Positions 44,418 to 52,647 of a stretch of DNA of 64,000 bases are shown piece after piece (position 1 is the stretch's first letter; every line of letters begins with the position of its first letter). The notes below the pieces were generated by a model, which was given only the letters and a program-made list of their open reading frames with translations, did no database searches and had not been told where the DNA came from. The stretch lies in NCBI RefSeq assembly GCF_028767025.1, contig NZ_JAJQXX010000004.1, positions 62,001-126,000 of the forward strand, given 5' to 3'. The position numbers and the translations under genes were made by a program. Source of the DNA: Blautia sp. XA-2221. GTDB lineage: Bacteria > Bacillota > Clostridia > Lachnospirales > Lachnospiraceae.

Positions 44418-45623
44418 TTATAATCCAAAGATCTCAGCCAGTTTTTCCTCATTTAATTTAGAGCCGATAACGCAAAGGCGGCCTGTATATTCCGGTGAGC
44501 CTTCACGGATCTCTGTTTCTTCCGGAACCATATCAAAATAGATCCAGGTTCCATCTTCAGCCGGAAGCATTCCTTTTGCTCGAAGGATTACGCCATACTC
44601 TTCAGATTCAGAAAGAGTGGCAAGGATTTTTTCAAGATTCTCTCTGGAATACTTCTTAACAGTCTCACGTCCCCAGCTTGTAAATACCTCATCTGCATGA
44701 TGGTGGTGATGACCGTGATGATCATGTCCGCATCCGCAGTCGTGATGGTGCTCATGCTCGTGATGGTCATGTCCACAGCCGCAATCATGGTCGTGATGGT
44801 GCTCATGCTCGTCGTGGTCGCAGCCGCAATCGTGGTCGTGATGATGCTCATGCTCGTCGTGGTCGTGTCCACAGCCGCAATCATGGTCGTGGTGGTGCTC
44901 ATGCTCGTCGTGGTCGTGGCCGCAGCCGCAATCGTGGTCGTGATGATGTTCATGCTCGTGATGATGCTCATGTACATGTCCGCACTCCGGGCATACCTCT
45001 TCTTCCATCATCTCCTCTTCCAGAGATACCGGATTTTCCATTACTTCAAGAAGCTTCTTTCCGTCCAGTTTTTCAACAGGTGTGGTAATGATAGCAGCTT
45101 TCTTGTTCAGACTGCGAAGAAGCTCCATAGACTGCATTGCCTTTTCTTCATCCACAATATCTGTTCTGCTCATAATAATGGCGCCTGCATACTCTACCTG
45201 ATTGTTAAAGAACTCGCCAAAGTTTCTCATATACATTTTGCATTTTTTTGCGTCTACCACTGTTGTATAACTGTTCAGTACAAGACCTGTTTCTTCCTGA
45301 ACATCCTGCACAGCGCGGATCACATCAGAAAGCTTTCCTACGCCTGACGGCTCAATAAGGATTCTGTCCGGATGATACTTGTCGATCACTTCTTTCAGAG
45401 ATGCTCCAAAATCTCCTACAAGAGAGCAGCAGATACATCCGGAATTCATTTCACGGATCTCAATTCCCGCCTCTTTCAGAAATCCGCCGTCAATACCGAT
45501 CTCGCCAAATTCATTTTCGATCAGAACTACCTGCTCGTCCTGAAAAGCCTCTTTGAGAAGTTTTTTAATAAGAGTTGTTTTTCCAGCTCCGAGAAAACCT
45601 GAAATAATATCAATTTTTGTCAT
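44418..45623 (-). CDS. CobW/COG0523 metal chaperone GTPase with long His-rich repeat
   Basis: 401 residues. P-loop GFLGAGKTTLIKKLL (residues 9-23), the metal-binding CxCC motif in MNSGCICCSLVGDF, and NRTD-type SRTDIVDEE. From about residue 210 to 310 lies a repeat of His, Asp, Glu and Cys: CPECGHVHEHHH, then units of HDHDEHEHHHDHDCGCG. The CobW C-terminal domain closes the protein (VFTSWGRETVKKYSRENLEKILATL). COG0523 proteins use GTP to load metals, mostly zinc, onto client proteins. The His/Cys region would bind many ions and may act as a store or collector. It is followed by the second CobW-type gene and preceded by a small conserved gene. Confidence 0.9.
   Translation of the reverse strand: MTKIDIISGFLGAGKTTLIKKLLKEAFQDEQVVLIENEFGEIGIDGGFLKEAGIEIREMNSGCICCSLVGDFGASLKEVIDKYHPDRILIEPSGVGKLSDVIRAVQDVQEETGLVLNSYTTVVDAKKCKMYMRNFGEFFNNQVEYAGAIIMSRTDIVDEEKAMQSMELLRSLNKKAAIITTPVEKLDGKKLLEVMENPVSLEEEMMEEEVCPECGHVHEHHHEHEHHHDHDCGCGHDHDEHEHHHDHDCGCGHDHDEHEHHHDHDCGCDHDEHEHHHDHDCGCGHDHHEHEHHHDCGCGHDHHGHHHHHADEVFTSWGRETVKKYSRENLEKILATLSESEEYGVILRAKGMLPAEDGTWIYFDMVPEETEIREGSPEYTGRLCVIGSKLNEEKLAEIFGL
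44690..44990 (-). repeat. 51-bp in-frame tandem repeat coding the His-rich region
   Basis: About five units of 17 codons (HDHDEHEHHHDHDCGCG pattern) are repeated head to tail. One is short by two codons (GH lost) and another by two (HD lost), so units vary in whole codons and the frame is kept. Likely to vary in number between strains. Confidence 0.85.
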
Positions 45624-45662
45624 GATTTTGCCTCTTTTCTACTTTGTTTTCAACGTACATTT

Positions 45663-45689
45663 GACCAGGAAGCAAAACACCCCCTGGTC
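45663..45689. promoter_or_regulatory. Dyad in front of the His-rich CobW gene
   Basis: GACCAGG and CCTGGTC arms with a 13-base centre, 40 bases before the CobW start. It could be a leader hairpin or an operator. Confidence 0.4.
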
Positions 45690-45714
45690 GCAGCCACTTA
45701 TATATGCACACAAC

Positions 45715-45745
45715 GGGGACATGACTCTGTCATGCCCCCGCTTTT
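45715..45745. terminator. Hairpin between the 77-residue gene and the CobW gene
   Basis: GGGGACATGAC and GTCATG-CCCC arms with a 3-base loop. The T-run is on the plus strand; on the minus strand the tail is poor, so it may only weaken readthrough into cobW. Confidence 0.5.
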
Positions 45746-45757
45746 TACTAAAAAATA

Positions 45758-45991
45758 TCAGCCGTTGATCATAAAGTTTAACAGCTTGTCGATATCTTCT
45801 TTCTCGTATGCAACGATTTCCAGCTCCGGAATCTCTCCGCCGGAGAAAATGTTTGCCAGAGATACATACTGGGACAGCTTGGATTTCAGATTCAGTCTGT
45901 CTCCCTCACCTGTTACAAGCTCAACTTTGCCAGTGCAGCTATCTACTACTTCAAAAAATTTGTCTACGTCTTTAATATTAGATACTTTCAT
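45758..45991 (-). CDS. Conserved small protein of unknown function
   Basis: 77 residues: MKVSNIKDVDKFFEVVDSCTGKVELVTGEGDRLNLKSKLSQYV and an acidic C-terminus. The compact alpha/beta pattern with the GEGDRLNLKSKLSQYVS block is one I recall from many Clostridia genomes, where it is often misnamed as poly(A) polymerase; I see no such motif. GAAAGGAG stands before the ATG and there is a good promoter. It heads the putative metal-chaperone cluster, so a metal-linked role is possible but unproven. Confidence 0.75.
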   Translation of the reverse strand: MKVSNIKDVDKFFEVVDSCTGKVELVTGEGDRLNLKSKLSQYVSLANIFSGGEIPELEIVAYEKEDIDKLLNFMING

Positions 45992-46064
45992 TTTTATTCT
46001 CCTTTCAGGATTTATATTATCGGTTCTTCGTCATAAGTAATTGTCTATTTCTTCAGACGCGTAC

Positions 46065-46093
46065 AGTATAACGCATCTTTTTATAAAATGCAA
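46065..46093 (-). promoter_or_regulatory. Promoter of the small-protein/CobW cluster
   Basis: On the minus strand TTGCAT (46093-46088), a 17-base spacer and TATACT (46070-46065), 74 bases before the start codon at 45991. Confidence 0.7.
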
Positions 46094-46188
46094 TGGTTTT
46101 TCTGCCAAAATATCACTCTATAACACCCTAAAGAGCAATTTATAAGAATATATTCCTGTTCTCTTCAGTGATGGCTTTTTTATACTCA

Positions 46189-48075
46189 TCAATATGTAAA
46201 TACCGCTACTCCATAAGGCGCAAGGGGATATGCAAAAGAAAATTCCCGGTTGTCGCACTCTTTGGCTTCCGCTTTGAAAATCTGTGGTTTTTCCAGAAGT
46301 CCGTTCTCATCCATGATCAGCTTATACTGTTTTTTCTTCGGCACACCTACCCGGTAGTCGCTTCTCTCCACAGGCGTAAAGTTTACCACAAACAGAAGAT
46401 TGTTTCTCTTTGTAGGAGATTTTCGCATAAAGCTGAAAATACTTCTGTCTCCGTCATCTGCATTGATCCACTCAAATCCTTCCGGATCATTATCCGCTTT
46501 ATACAGAGCCGGATATTTTTTGTACATATGAAGAAGTGTTTTTACAAAGGATTGAAGATCTTTGTGGTTTTCCTCTCCCAGAAGATACCAGTCAAGCTCT
46601 CTTTCCTCACTCCATTCCCGAAGCTGTCCAAACTCCTGTCCCATGAACAGAAGCTTTTTGCCCGGATGAAAGAACATAAATGCATAGGCAGCCTTCAGGT
46701 TCTTAAACTTATCATCCGGATATCCGGGCATTTTGTTCAGCATGGAACATTTCAGATGAACCACCTCATCATGCGAAATAACCAGAATGTATTTTTCACT
46801 GTAGGCATAGGTCATGGAAAATGTCATTTTATTGTGGTTAAATTTACGGAAATACGGATCTGTCTTCATGTACTCCAGGAAATCATTCATCCACCCCATG
46901 TTCCATTTCAGAGAAAATCCAAGTCCGTCATCCTCTGCCTTGCCTGTTACTTTCGGCCATGCAGTTGATTCCTCTGCGATCATCACTGTGCCGTGATTTC
47001 TTCCCAGCACAACTGTATTCAGATGTTTGAAAAATTCAATGGCTTCCAGATTTTTATTGTCCCCGTATTTATTTGCAACCCACTGTCCGTCCTGCTTGCC
47101 ATAATCAAGATACAGCATGGACGCAACTGCATCCACTCGAAGTCCGTCCACATGACATTCCTCAATCCAGAAAAGCGCATTAGCTATAAGAAAATTCTTT
47201 ACTTCCGGACGTCCATAATTGTAGATCTTTGTTCCCCAGTCAGGATGCTCTCCCTGTCGCGGATCCTGATGTTCGTATACTGCTGTTCCGTCAAAATTTG
47301 CCAGCCCGTGGGCATCTTTCGGAAAATGTCCCGGAACCCAGTCCAGAATAACCCCGATTTTGTTTCTGTGCAGATAATCTACCAGATATTTAAAATCCTG
47401 AGCGCTTCCATAACGTGAAGTAGGCGCATAATAGCCGGTTACCTGATAGCCCCAGGAACCGTCAAATGGATGCTCTGCAATTCCCATCAGCTCTACATGG
47501 GTGTAGCCCATATCTTTTACATATTTTGCAAGCTCATGAGCAAACTCACGATAGTTGTAAAATCCGTTTTCATCCTCATTTTCCACTGCATGTTTTTTCC
47601 AGGAACCCGGATGTACCTCATAAATAGACATGGCATCTGTGTTTTCATCAAATTCTATGCGCTTTTTCATCCATGTAGAATCTTTCCATTTATAATCTGT
47701 AATATCCGCAATCCTGGACGCAGTTCCCGGGCGAAGTTCTGCTTCATTGCCATAGGGGTCTGCCTTATAAAGCTCCTCGCCATGCATTCCCACAATAAAA
47801 AACTTATAAAGATCTCCAATTTTTGCCCCCGGCACAAATACTTCAAACACACCGATGGGACCTGCTTTCACCATCGGATCTGCTTCTGTATCCCAATTAT
47901 TAAAATCTCCAACTACGGAAACCGACTGCGCATTCGGCGCCCATACCGCAAAATAAACTCCCTTTTTTCTTCCCTGAGTTGTAGGATGCGCACCAAGTTT
48001 TTTATAAATATCATAGTGTGTTCCCTGACCAAATAAATACTGGTCTAACTCTGAAAAATGCATATTCTCTCCCAT
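46189..48075 (-). CDS. glgB: 1,4-alpha-glucan branching enzyme GlgB
   Basis: 628 residues. N-terminal CBM48 domain (GVYFAVWAPNAQSVSVVGDFNNWD at about 38-61), then the GH13 core: MSIYEVHPGSWKK, VELMGIAEHPFDGSWGYQVTGYYAPTSRYG, nucleophile Asp in VDGLRVDAVASMLYLDYG, acid Glu in VMIAEESTAWP, and SHDEVVH. C-terminal beta domain with RSIFSFMRKSP. It makes alpha-1,6 branches in glycogen. It lies 42 kb from glgCD and next to another GH13 gene. AAGGGAGG precedes the ATG. Confidence 0.96.
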   Translation of the reverse strand: MGENMHFSELDQYLFGQGTHYDIYKKLGAHPTTQGRKKGVYFAVWAPNAQSVSVVGDFNNWDTEADPMVKAGPIGVFEVFVPGAKIGDLYKFFIVGMHGEELYKADPYGNEAELRPGTASRIADITDYKWKDSTWMKKRIEFDENTDAMSIYEVHPGSWKKHAVENEDENGFYNYREFAHELAKYVKDMGYTHVELMGIAEHPFDGSWGYQVTGYYAPTSRYGSAQDFKYLVDYLHRNKIGVILDWVPGHFPKDAHGLANFDGTAVYEHQDPRQGEHPDWGTKIYNYGRPEVKNFLIANALFWIEECHVDGLRVDAVASMLYLDYGKQDGQWVANKYGDNKNLEAIEFFKHLNTVVLGRNHGTVMIAEESTAWPKVTGKAEDDGLGFSLKWNMGWMNDFLEYMKTDPYFRKFNHNKMTFSMTYAYSEKYILVISHDEVVHLKCSMLNKMPGYPDDKFKNLKAAYAFMFFHPGKKLLFMGQEFGQLREWSEERELDWYLLGEENHKDLQSFVKTLLHMYKKYPALYKADNDPEGFEWINADDGDRSIFSFMRKSPTKRNNLLFVVNFTPVERSDYRVGVPKKKQYKLIMDENGLLEKPQIFKAEAKECDNREFSFAYPLAPYGVAVFTY

Positions 48076-48103
48076 CCGGAAATACCTCCCTTAATCCCTG
48101 TAT

Positions 48104-49456
48104 CTATTTCAATTTATAAATCTGACTTTCCCCGGGCTCCAGCGTTACTCTGAAACTGCCATCCTGAGGTCTGCCTTCCTGCCCGTCAACAAGACTTACC
48201 CAGGACTTTCCTCCCAGCAGTTCCCTGATGTATAGCTCTGCAGGCCTGTCGTCATTATTCACTGCCACTACAATAGCTTCTTCTCCCAGTATTCTTGCAA
48301 AAGCATACTGTCGGTTGGTGAGAAGAAGTTCCTGATATCTTCCGTCTGAAAGAGCCGGCTCCTGGCTGTGGATCCTGCCAAGAAGTTTCACCCATTCAAG
48401 AAGCTGCGGATTATCCGGATGCTGAAGCGCCTCCTCAATATCAACTGCCGGACGAAGAGGATCATCATTTCCCCCTTCTTTACGTCCCTGTATCCCCCAC
48501 TCAGATCCATAATAAATGGAAGGGATTCCCGGAAGTGTAAATAAAAGTGTATATACAGTAAAAATATGTTCCGGAACATTGAGCTTGGAAGCGATCCTGT
48601 CCACATCATGATTGTCCACAAAAGAATAAAGCCGAAGTCCTTTGTAGATTCCTCCGTTTTCATCAAACTCTCTCCGGATCGTATGAGCGATCTCAAAATA
48701 ATTGTGGTCGTTATGTCCGGAATAAAGTCCCTTGTGAAGCTCATAATTTGTAACAGAATCCAGCATTTCCGGCTTCACATAGCGACTGTAATCTCCGTGG
48801 ATCACCTCTCCCATCAGCCAGAAGTCTGCTTTTTTGTCATTAGTAAACCGTCTCATTTCTTCCATAAAGGAAAATTCCAGACAGTCCGCGCAGTCAAGGC
48901 GAATCCCGTCAATATCAAACTCGTCAATCCAAAATCCTATTACATCCAGAAGATACTCCCGTACCTTCGGCTCCCAAAGATTAAGGTTTACCAGCTCAAA
49001 ACAGTTTCGCCATGCCTCATAGCCAAATCCGTCATTATAAGGTGAATTCCACCCAAAATTAATTCCCTTATACCAGCTGCAGTACTGAGATTGTTCTCTG
49101 TTTTTCTGAATATCCTGAAAAGCAAAAAATTCTCTTCCTGTATGGTTGAATACACCGTCCACCACAACACGGATATCCATTTCGTGGGCTTTCTCCACAA
49201 AGTTTTTAAAGTCCCGGTTATCTCCCAGACGCCTGTCCACCATACGGTAATCTTTTGTGTCGTATCCGTGGGATGTGGATTCAAATAACGGCCCAATATA
49301 GATTGCCGTACATCCCAGACTCTTTATATGAGGAAGCCATTTCATCAGATCCTGAAATCTGTGAACAGTTTCCTGACTCTCATTTCTTCTTGGCGCTCCT
49401 GTCATTCCGATAGGATACATATGATAAAACACTGCGTTTTCATACCACTTTCCCAC
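48104..49456 (-). CDS. GH13 alpha-amylase-family enzyme
   Basis: About 450 residues when begun at the GTG at 49456, which has GGGAGGG eight bases upstream; then the protein opens with GKWYENAVFYHMYPIGMTGAPRRNE, as family members do. The open frame extends to 49630, but a promoter lies inside that extension. Core motifs are VVVDGVFNHTG, nucleophile Asp in GIRLDCADCL, acid Glu in WLMGEVIHGDYS and FVDNHDVDR. No signal peptide, so an intracellular maltodextrin- or glycogen-acting enzyme is likely. It is followed by glgB after 28 bases; together they may remodel storage glucan. Confidence 0.87.
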   Translation of the reverse strand: MGKWYENAVFYHMYPIGMTGAPRRNESQETVHRFQDLMKWLPHIKSLGCTAIYIGPLFESTSHGYDTKDYRMVDRRLGDNRDFKNFVEKAHEMDIRVVVDGVFNHTGREFFAFQDIQKNREQSQYCSWYKGINFGWNSPYNDGFGYEAWRNCFELVNLNLWEPKVREYLLDVIGFWIDEFDIDGIRLDCADCLEFSFMEEMRRFTNDKKADFWLMGEVIHGDYSRYVKPEMLDSVTNYELHKGLYSGHNDHNYFEIAHTIRREFDENGGIYKGLRLYSFVDNHDVDRIASKLNVPEHIFTVYTLLFTLPGIPSIYYGSEWGIQGRKEGGNDDPLRPAVDIEEALQHPDNPQLLEWVKLLGRIHSQEPALSDGRYQELLLTNRQYAFARILGEEAIVVAVNNDDRPAELYIRELLGGKSWVSLVDGQEGRPQDGSFRVTLEPGESQIYKLK

Positions 49457-49495
49457 TAAACTTCCCTCCCAAAATGCTACAATTCCTCTATCCAT

Positions 49496-49524
49496 ATTAT
49501 ACCCAAGATTCCCAGTCTCTTCAA
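49496..49524 (-). promoter_or_regulatory. Promoter of the GH13-glgB pair
   Basis: On the minus strand TTGAAG (49524-49519), a 17-base spacer and TATAAT (49501-49496). It sits 40 bases before the GTG chosen as the start. Confidence 0.7.
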
Positions 49525-49610
49525 CTGCATTTTGTGTTGTTTCAGACATTCTGCCAATAACCTTATTACTGTCTGTACGATTCCTGTCGAACAACCTTGT
49601 GTTTTCACAT

Positions 49611-49645
49611 AAAAAATGCGTAACAGACATTCATATCTGTTACGC
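49611..49645 (-). terminator. Terminator of the 49733 deacetylase gene
   Basis: Ten-base arms GCGTAACAGA and TCTGTTACGC with an 8-base loop; the minus-strand side runs into ATTTTTT. Confidence 0.88.
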
Positions 49646-49732
49646 AATAAAAATCCAATTTTCAGACAGCAATATAAAACCATATGATATCTTTATAAAT
49701 TTTCAACTCATAAATCATTCGATATTAATAGA

Positions 49733-51100
49733 TTAATAGTATTCTTCGTCGCTGCCGTCGCCATAATACTCATCATCATAGGATGCATCTCCACTTTCGT
49801 CTGAATACTCCTCACCGGAACCGTCTTCACTGCTTCCATCTGACATATCGCTTCCTTCATCGTAACTGTCCTCACTGCTTCCGTCAGATACGCTGCCTTC
49901 TCCGCCTTCGCTTCCCGAAGCAGCCTCAGCGCTCAGAAGAGGACCGTCATAGCCTGCTACCAGACCCTTTGACAAACTGCTGTCCCAGAAATCTGCATAG
50001 GACGCATTCTGAAGTTTCACACCCTTTGCCGCTGCCAGCTCGCTGACGGTCATCAGCTTATAGCCTTTTTCCACCAGCTGAGGAATGATCTGAAGAGCCG
50101 CCTGTACAGAAGGCTCATGGATATCATGCATTAATATAATGGAGCCGTCTGTCAGATCCCCGTTCATAACTGCGTCAACGGTTGATTCTACATTCAATGT
50201 CTTCCAGTCCAGAGTATCCAAAGACCACATAAAAAACGGCTTCTGCACCAGATCGAACTCTCTCTGAGCTGCTGCGCCATAAGGAGCGCGGGCTACTGTG
50301 GACTTCTGTCCGCAGGCTTTCATCAGAGCCTCGTCTGTTTTCTGAAATTCCTCTATTACCGCTTCATCAGAAATACCCTGAAGAGTTGCCTCCGGGTGAT
50401 CCCAGCTGTGGTTTCCAAGCTCACAGCCGATGTCTGTCATCCTCTTCACTGTAGATTCCCAGCTTCCCACATTCTGTCCCAGCATAAAGAACGTTGCATG
50501 GGCATTGTTCTTCTCCAGACAGTCAAGAAGCTGATCTGTGTATTCTCCGGGGCCATCATCAAAAGTCAGGGCAATACGCGGTTTATGTTTCTCCGGATTG
50601 TAGGTACCATCCTCGTTAAAATACAGATCATCAAATCCCTGGCTTACCCAGCCTGTCTGTATGTAACCATTATCATCAAAGGAATATGTCTGTCCGTCAA
50701 TCTCCTGCATTCCGCCGGCATAATAAGTACCGTCTGTATTCTGATACCATTTGCCGTTTTCGTCCTTATGCCAGCCTGATGTCAGGTCTGATGCTGTGGT
50801 AATATGAGAAACACTTGCCAAAGGCATTCTGATCGCCGCTGTTCCATCTGTTTTTACTTCTTCTTTTTTGGGTTCTGTTTTTTCTGCATCTGCCGTTTTG
50901 CCGGCATCAGCTTCCACCCGCACGGGCTTATCAGCATCCTTGCCGCTGATTTTATTTGTAATAGGCAGAATCACGCCTTTTATGATAAATACTGCAACCA
51001 GTACCACTGCCAGTATATAGCCGCCAAGCTTCATCATTTTGCGGCGTCGAAGCTGCTGCTGCTTTTTGCGCATCCTTTCCTGCAACACTCTTTTATCCAT
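49733..51100 (-). CDS. Membrane-anchored polysaccharide deacetylase with cell-wall-binding-like repeats
   Basis: 455 residues. Basic N-terminus and one membrane segment (about 26-46), then a Lys/Glu-rich stretch. Choline-binding-type repeats at about 110-165 (GWHKDENGKWYQNTDGTYY and TGWVSQGFDDLYFNEDGTY). The NodB domain follows with all motifs: ALTFDDGPGEY, HSWDH, RAPYG, DTLDW and ILMHDIH, so it should be an active metal-dependent deacetylase, probably on peptidoglycan N-acetylglucosamine. The last 70 residues are Ser/Asp/Glu/Gly/Tyr-rich and acidic. It acts outside the membrane. It is separate from the foldase gene upstream by 224 bases. Confidence 0.88.
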   Translation of the reverse strand: MDKRVLQERMRKKQQQLRRRKMMKLGGYILAVVLVAVFIIKGVILPITNKISGKDADKPVRVEADAGKTADAEKTEPKKEEVKTDGTAAIRMPLASVSHITTASDLTSGWHKDENGKWYQNTDGTYYAGGMQEIDGQTYSFDDNGYIQTGWVSQGFDDLYFNEDGTYNPEKHKPRIALTFDDGPGEYTDQLLDCLEKNNAHATFFMLGQNVGSWESTVKRMTDIGCELGNHSWDHPEATLQGISDEAVIEEFQKTDEALMKACGQKSTVARAPYGAAAQREFDLVQKPFFMWSLDTLDWKTLNVESTVDAVMNGDLTDGSIILMHDIHEPSVQAALQIIPQLVEKGYKLMTVSELAAAKGVKLQNASYADFWDSSLSKGLVAGYDGPLLSAEAASGSEGGEGSVSDGSSEDSYDEGSDMSDGSSEDGSGEEYSDESGDASYDDEYYGDGSDEEYY

Positions 51101-51324
51101 TGTTTCCCACCTGCTATTATATTAATCTGTCTGTGTTTGTCACGTCTATCATACTGCATTTTTTGCAGAAATACAATAGCGCTTCCCGTGCATTTTCCAT
51201 ATATTTATAAAACTTTTCTAAATTTATCCAGTTTTCTGACCCCCTGCTGCCATGCCGGCTATCTTTGCCCTGTTTACAATTCTGCACAGACAGCAGCCGA
51301 CATGAGGAATAACATTGCTTCTGA

Positions 51325-52608
51325 TTATTTCTCCAAAGCAGCATCCTCATTTGCAACATCTTCATTTGCAGTTTTTTCAGCCTTTTCCGGCTGAGTATCA
51401 TAGGCGCCTTCTTCTGTTACCGCATCTTCATTTTCTGCCAGCTCGTCACCTCCGCCGACCTTCTGATCCACCTGAGCCTGATCCACAATAAACTTTTCCA
51501 CTCTGAGAAGAGCCCGTGTCTCATTTACTTCTCTCTCTCCATAAAGATCCACCACTTCACTGAGATCTGTCGCACCATACTGCTGAAGCAACTTCTTATC
51601 CAGCTCTTCTGCCTCTTTGTCGTCTACGCTCAGATTTTCTTCATCCATAATATACTGAACGATCAGGTTCTGCTTTACCTTAACCTCCGCATACTGTCTG
51701 CAAGCTTCCTCATATTCTTCTTCTGTGATTCCCTGTGATCTCAGAAATTCGCTCATATCCATCTGAGCCTGCTCAATATACTCGCCATTCAGTTCTTTAT
51801 AAGCTTCTATGGCTGTTTCAATATCTTCTTCCGGATATTCTATGATCTCAGAGCTTTCAAATACCTGATTCCATGCATCTGCATAAAGCTGGTTCTCAGC
51901 AGCTTCATTCACACCGGACTCAAGTTCTTTCTGAACAGCCGCTCTGTATTCATCCACAGTCTTGCTGTCTGTATTTGCAGCAACCCACTCATCTGTAAGC
52001 TCAGGAGTTCTGCGGATACTCTGAACAGTTACCTGATACACAGCTGCCTTGCCCGCAAGCTCACTGTCATAATAATCTTCCGGAAAAGTCAGATTCAGTT
52101 CTTTTGTCTCTCCGGCTTTCATTCCAATGAGCCCCTCATCAAAGCCGTCTGCTACTGCACCTTCTCCGATAACAAGATCATAGTCCTCCTCAGAGCCACC
52201 CTCAAAGCTTTTGCCGTCAATGGTTCCTGTAAAGCTGACTCTTACCTGATCTCCGGACTGGACCGTTCCATCCTTCACTTCCTCCGCCTTATCCTGAAGC
52301 CGGAATTCAATTTCGGTATTTACCTCAGAATCTGAAACAGGCTCTACAATGTTCTCCAGCTTCAGCCCTTTATATTCGCCTACAGTAATATATTTGGAAA
52401 TATCGCTGACAGACACAAGTCTGACCTCTGCTTTTTTCTCCTGTTTTTTATCCTTTTCAGTTTCAGTTTTATCTTCTGCTTTATCCGCCTTCTCTGCGCT
52501 GCTTTCTGTTTTTTCTGCCGCAGGTTTTTCTGCGCTCTTATCTGAGCAGGCAGACGCGCTGAATACCATACACATTACCAGCATTGCCAAAACTGTTTTT
52601 TTCTTCAT
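51325..52608 (-). CDS. Exported trigger-factor-like peptidyl-prolyl isomerase lipoprotein
   Basis: 427 residues. Lipoprotein signal with Cys in SASACSDKS, a Lys/Glu/Ala-rich linker (about 25-62), then an FKBP-type domain as in trigger factor: VQSGDQVRVSFTGTIDGKSFEGGSEEDYDLVIGEGAVADGFDEGLIGMKAGETKELNLTFPEDYYD (about 110-180, in blocks). The helical C-terminal arm of trigger factor follows, and an acidic tail ends it. The ribosome-binding N-domain of cytoplasmic trigger factor is absent. It is thus a surface foldase that would help exported proteins such as the deacetylases beside it. It is 39 bases after the gene upstream, so cotranscription is likely. Confidence 0.85.
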   Translation of the reverse strand: MKKKTVLAMLVMCMVFSASACSDKSAEKPAAEKTESSAEKADKAEDKTETEKDKKQEKKAEVRLVSVSDISKYITVGEYKGLKLENIVEPVSDSEVNTEIEFRLQDKAEEVKDGTVQSGDQVRVSFTGTIDGKSFEGGSEEDYDLVIGEGAVADGFDEGLIGMKAGETKELNLTFPEDYYDSELAGKAAVYQVTVQSIRRTPELTDEWVAANTDSKTVDEYRAAVQKELESGVNEAAENQLYADAWNQVFESSEIIEYPEEDIETAIEAYKELNGEYIEQAQMDMSEFLRSQGITEEEYEEACRQYAEVKVKQNLIVQYIMDEENLSVDDKEAEELDKKLLQQYGATDLSEVVDLYGEREVNETRALLRVEKFIVDQAQVDQKVGGGDELAENEDAVTEEGAYDTQPEKAEKTANEDVANEDAALEK

Positions 52609-52647
52609 AAATTGCTCCTTTCTGATGCCTTATGTTCATTTATCCTG

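Noticed and set aside
44588-45347. Two Thr/Met/Ile- or Val-rich open frames across the CobW gene
   Set aside because: They are frame-shifted readings of the His-rich 51-bp repeat; low complexity follows from the repeat DNA, and the CobW frame has all domain motifs.
49457-49630. N-terminal extension of the GH13 enzyme
   Set aside because: It contains the promoter for the gene, has no ribosome site at its ATG codons, and adds sequence with no family counterpart.
51117-51401. 94-codon minus-strand open frame at the end of the trigger-factor-like gene
   Set aside because: Overlaps the verified coding end in another frame, rich in Lys/Met/Leu runs, and no ribosome site.
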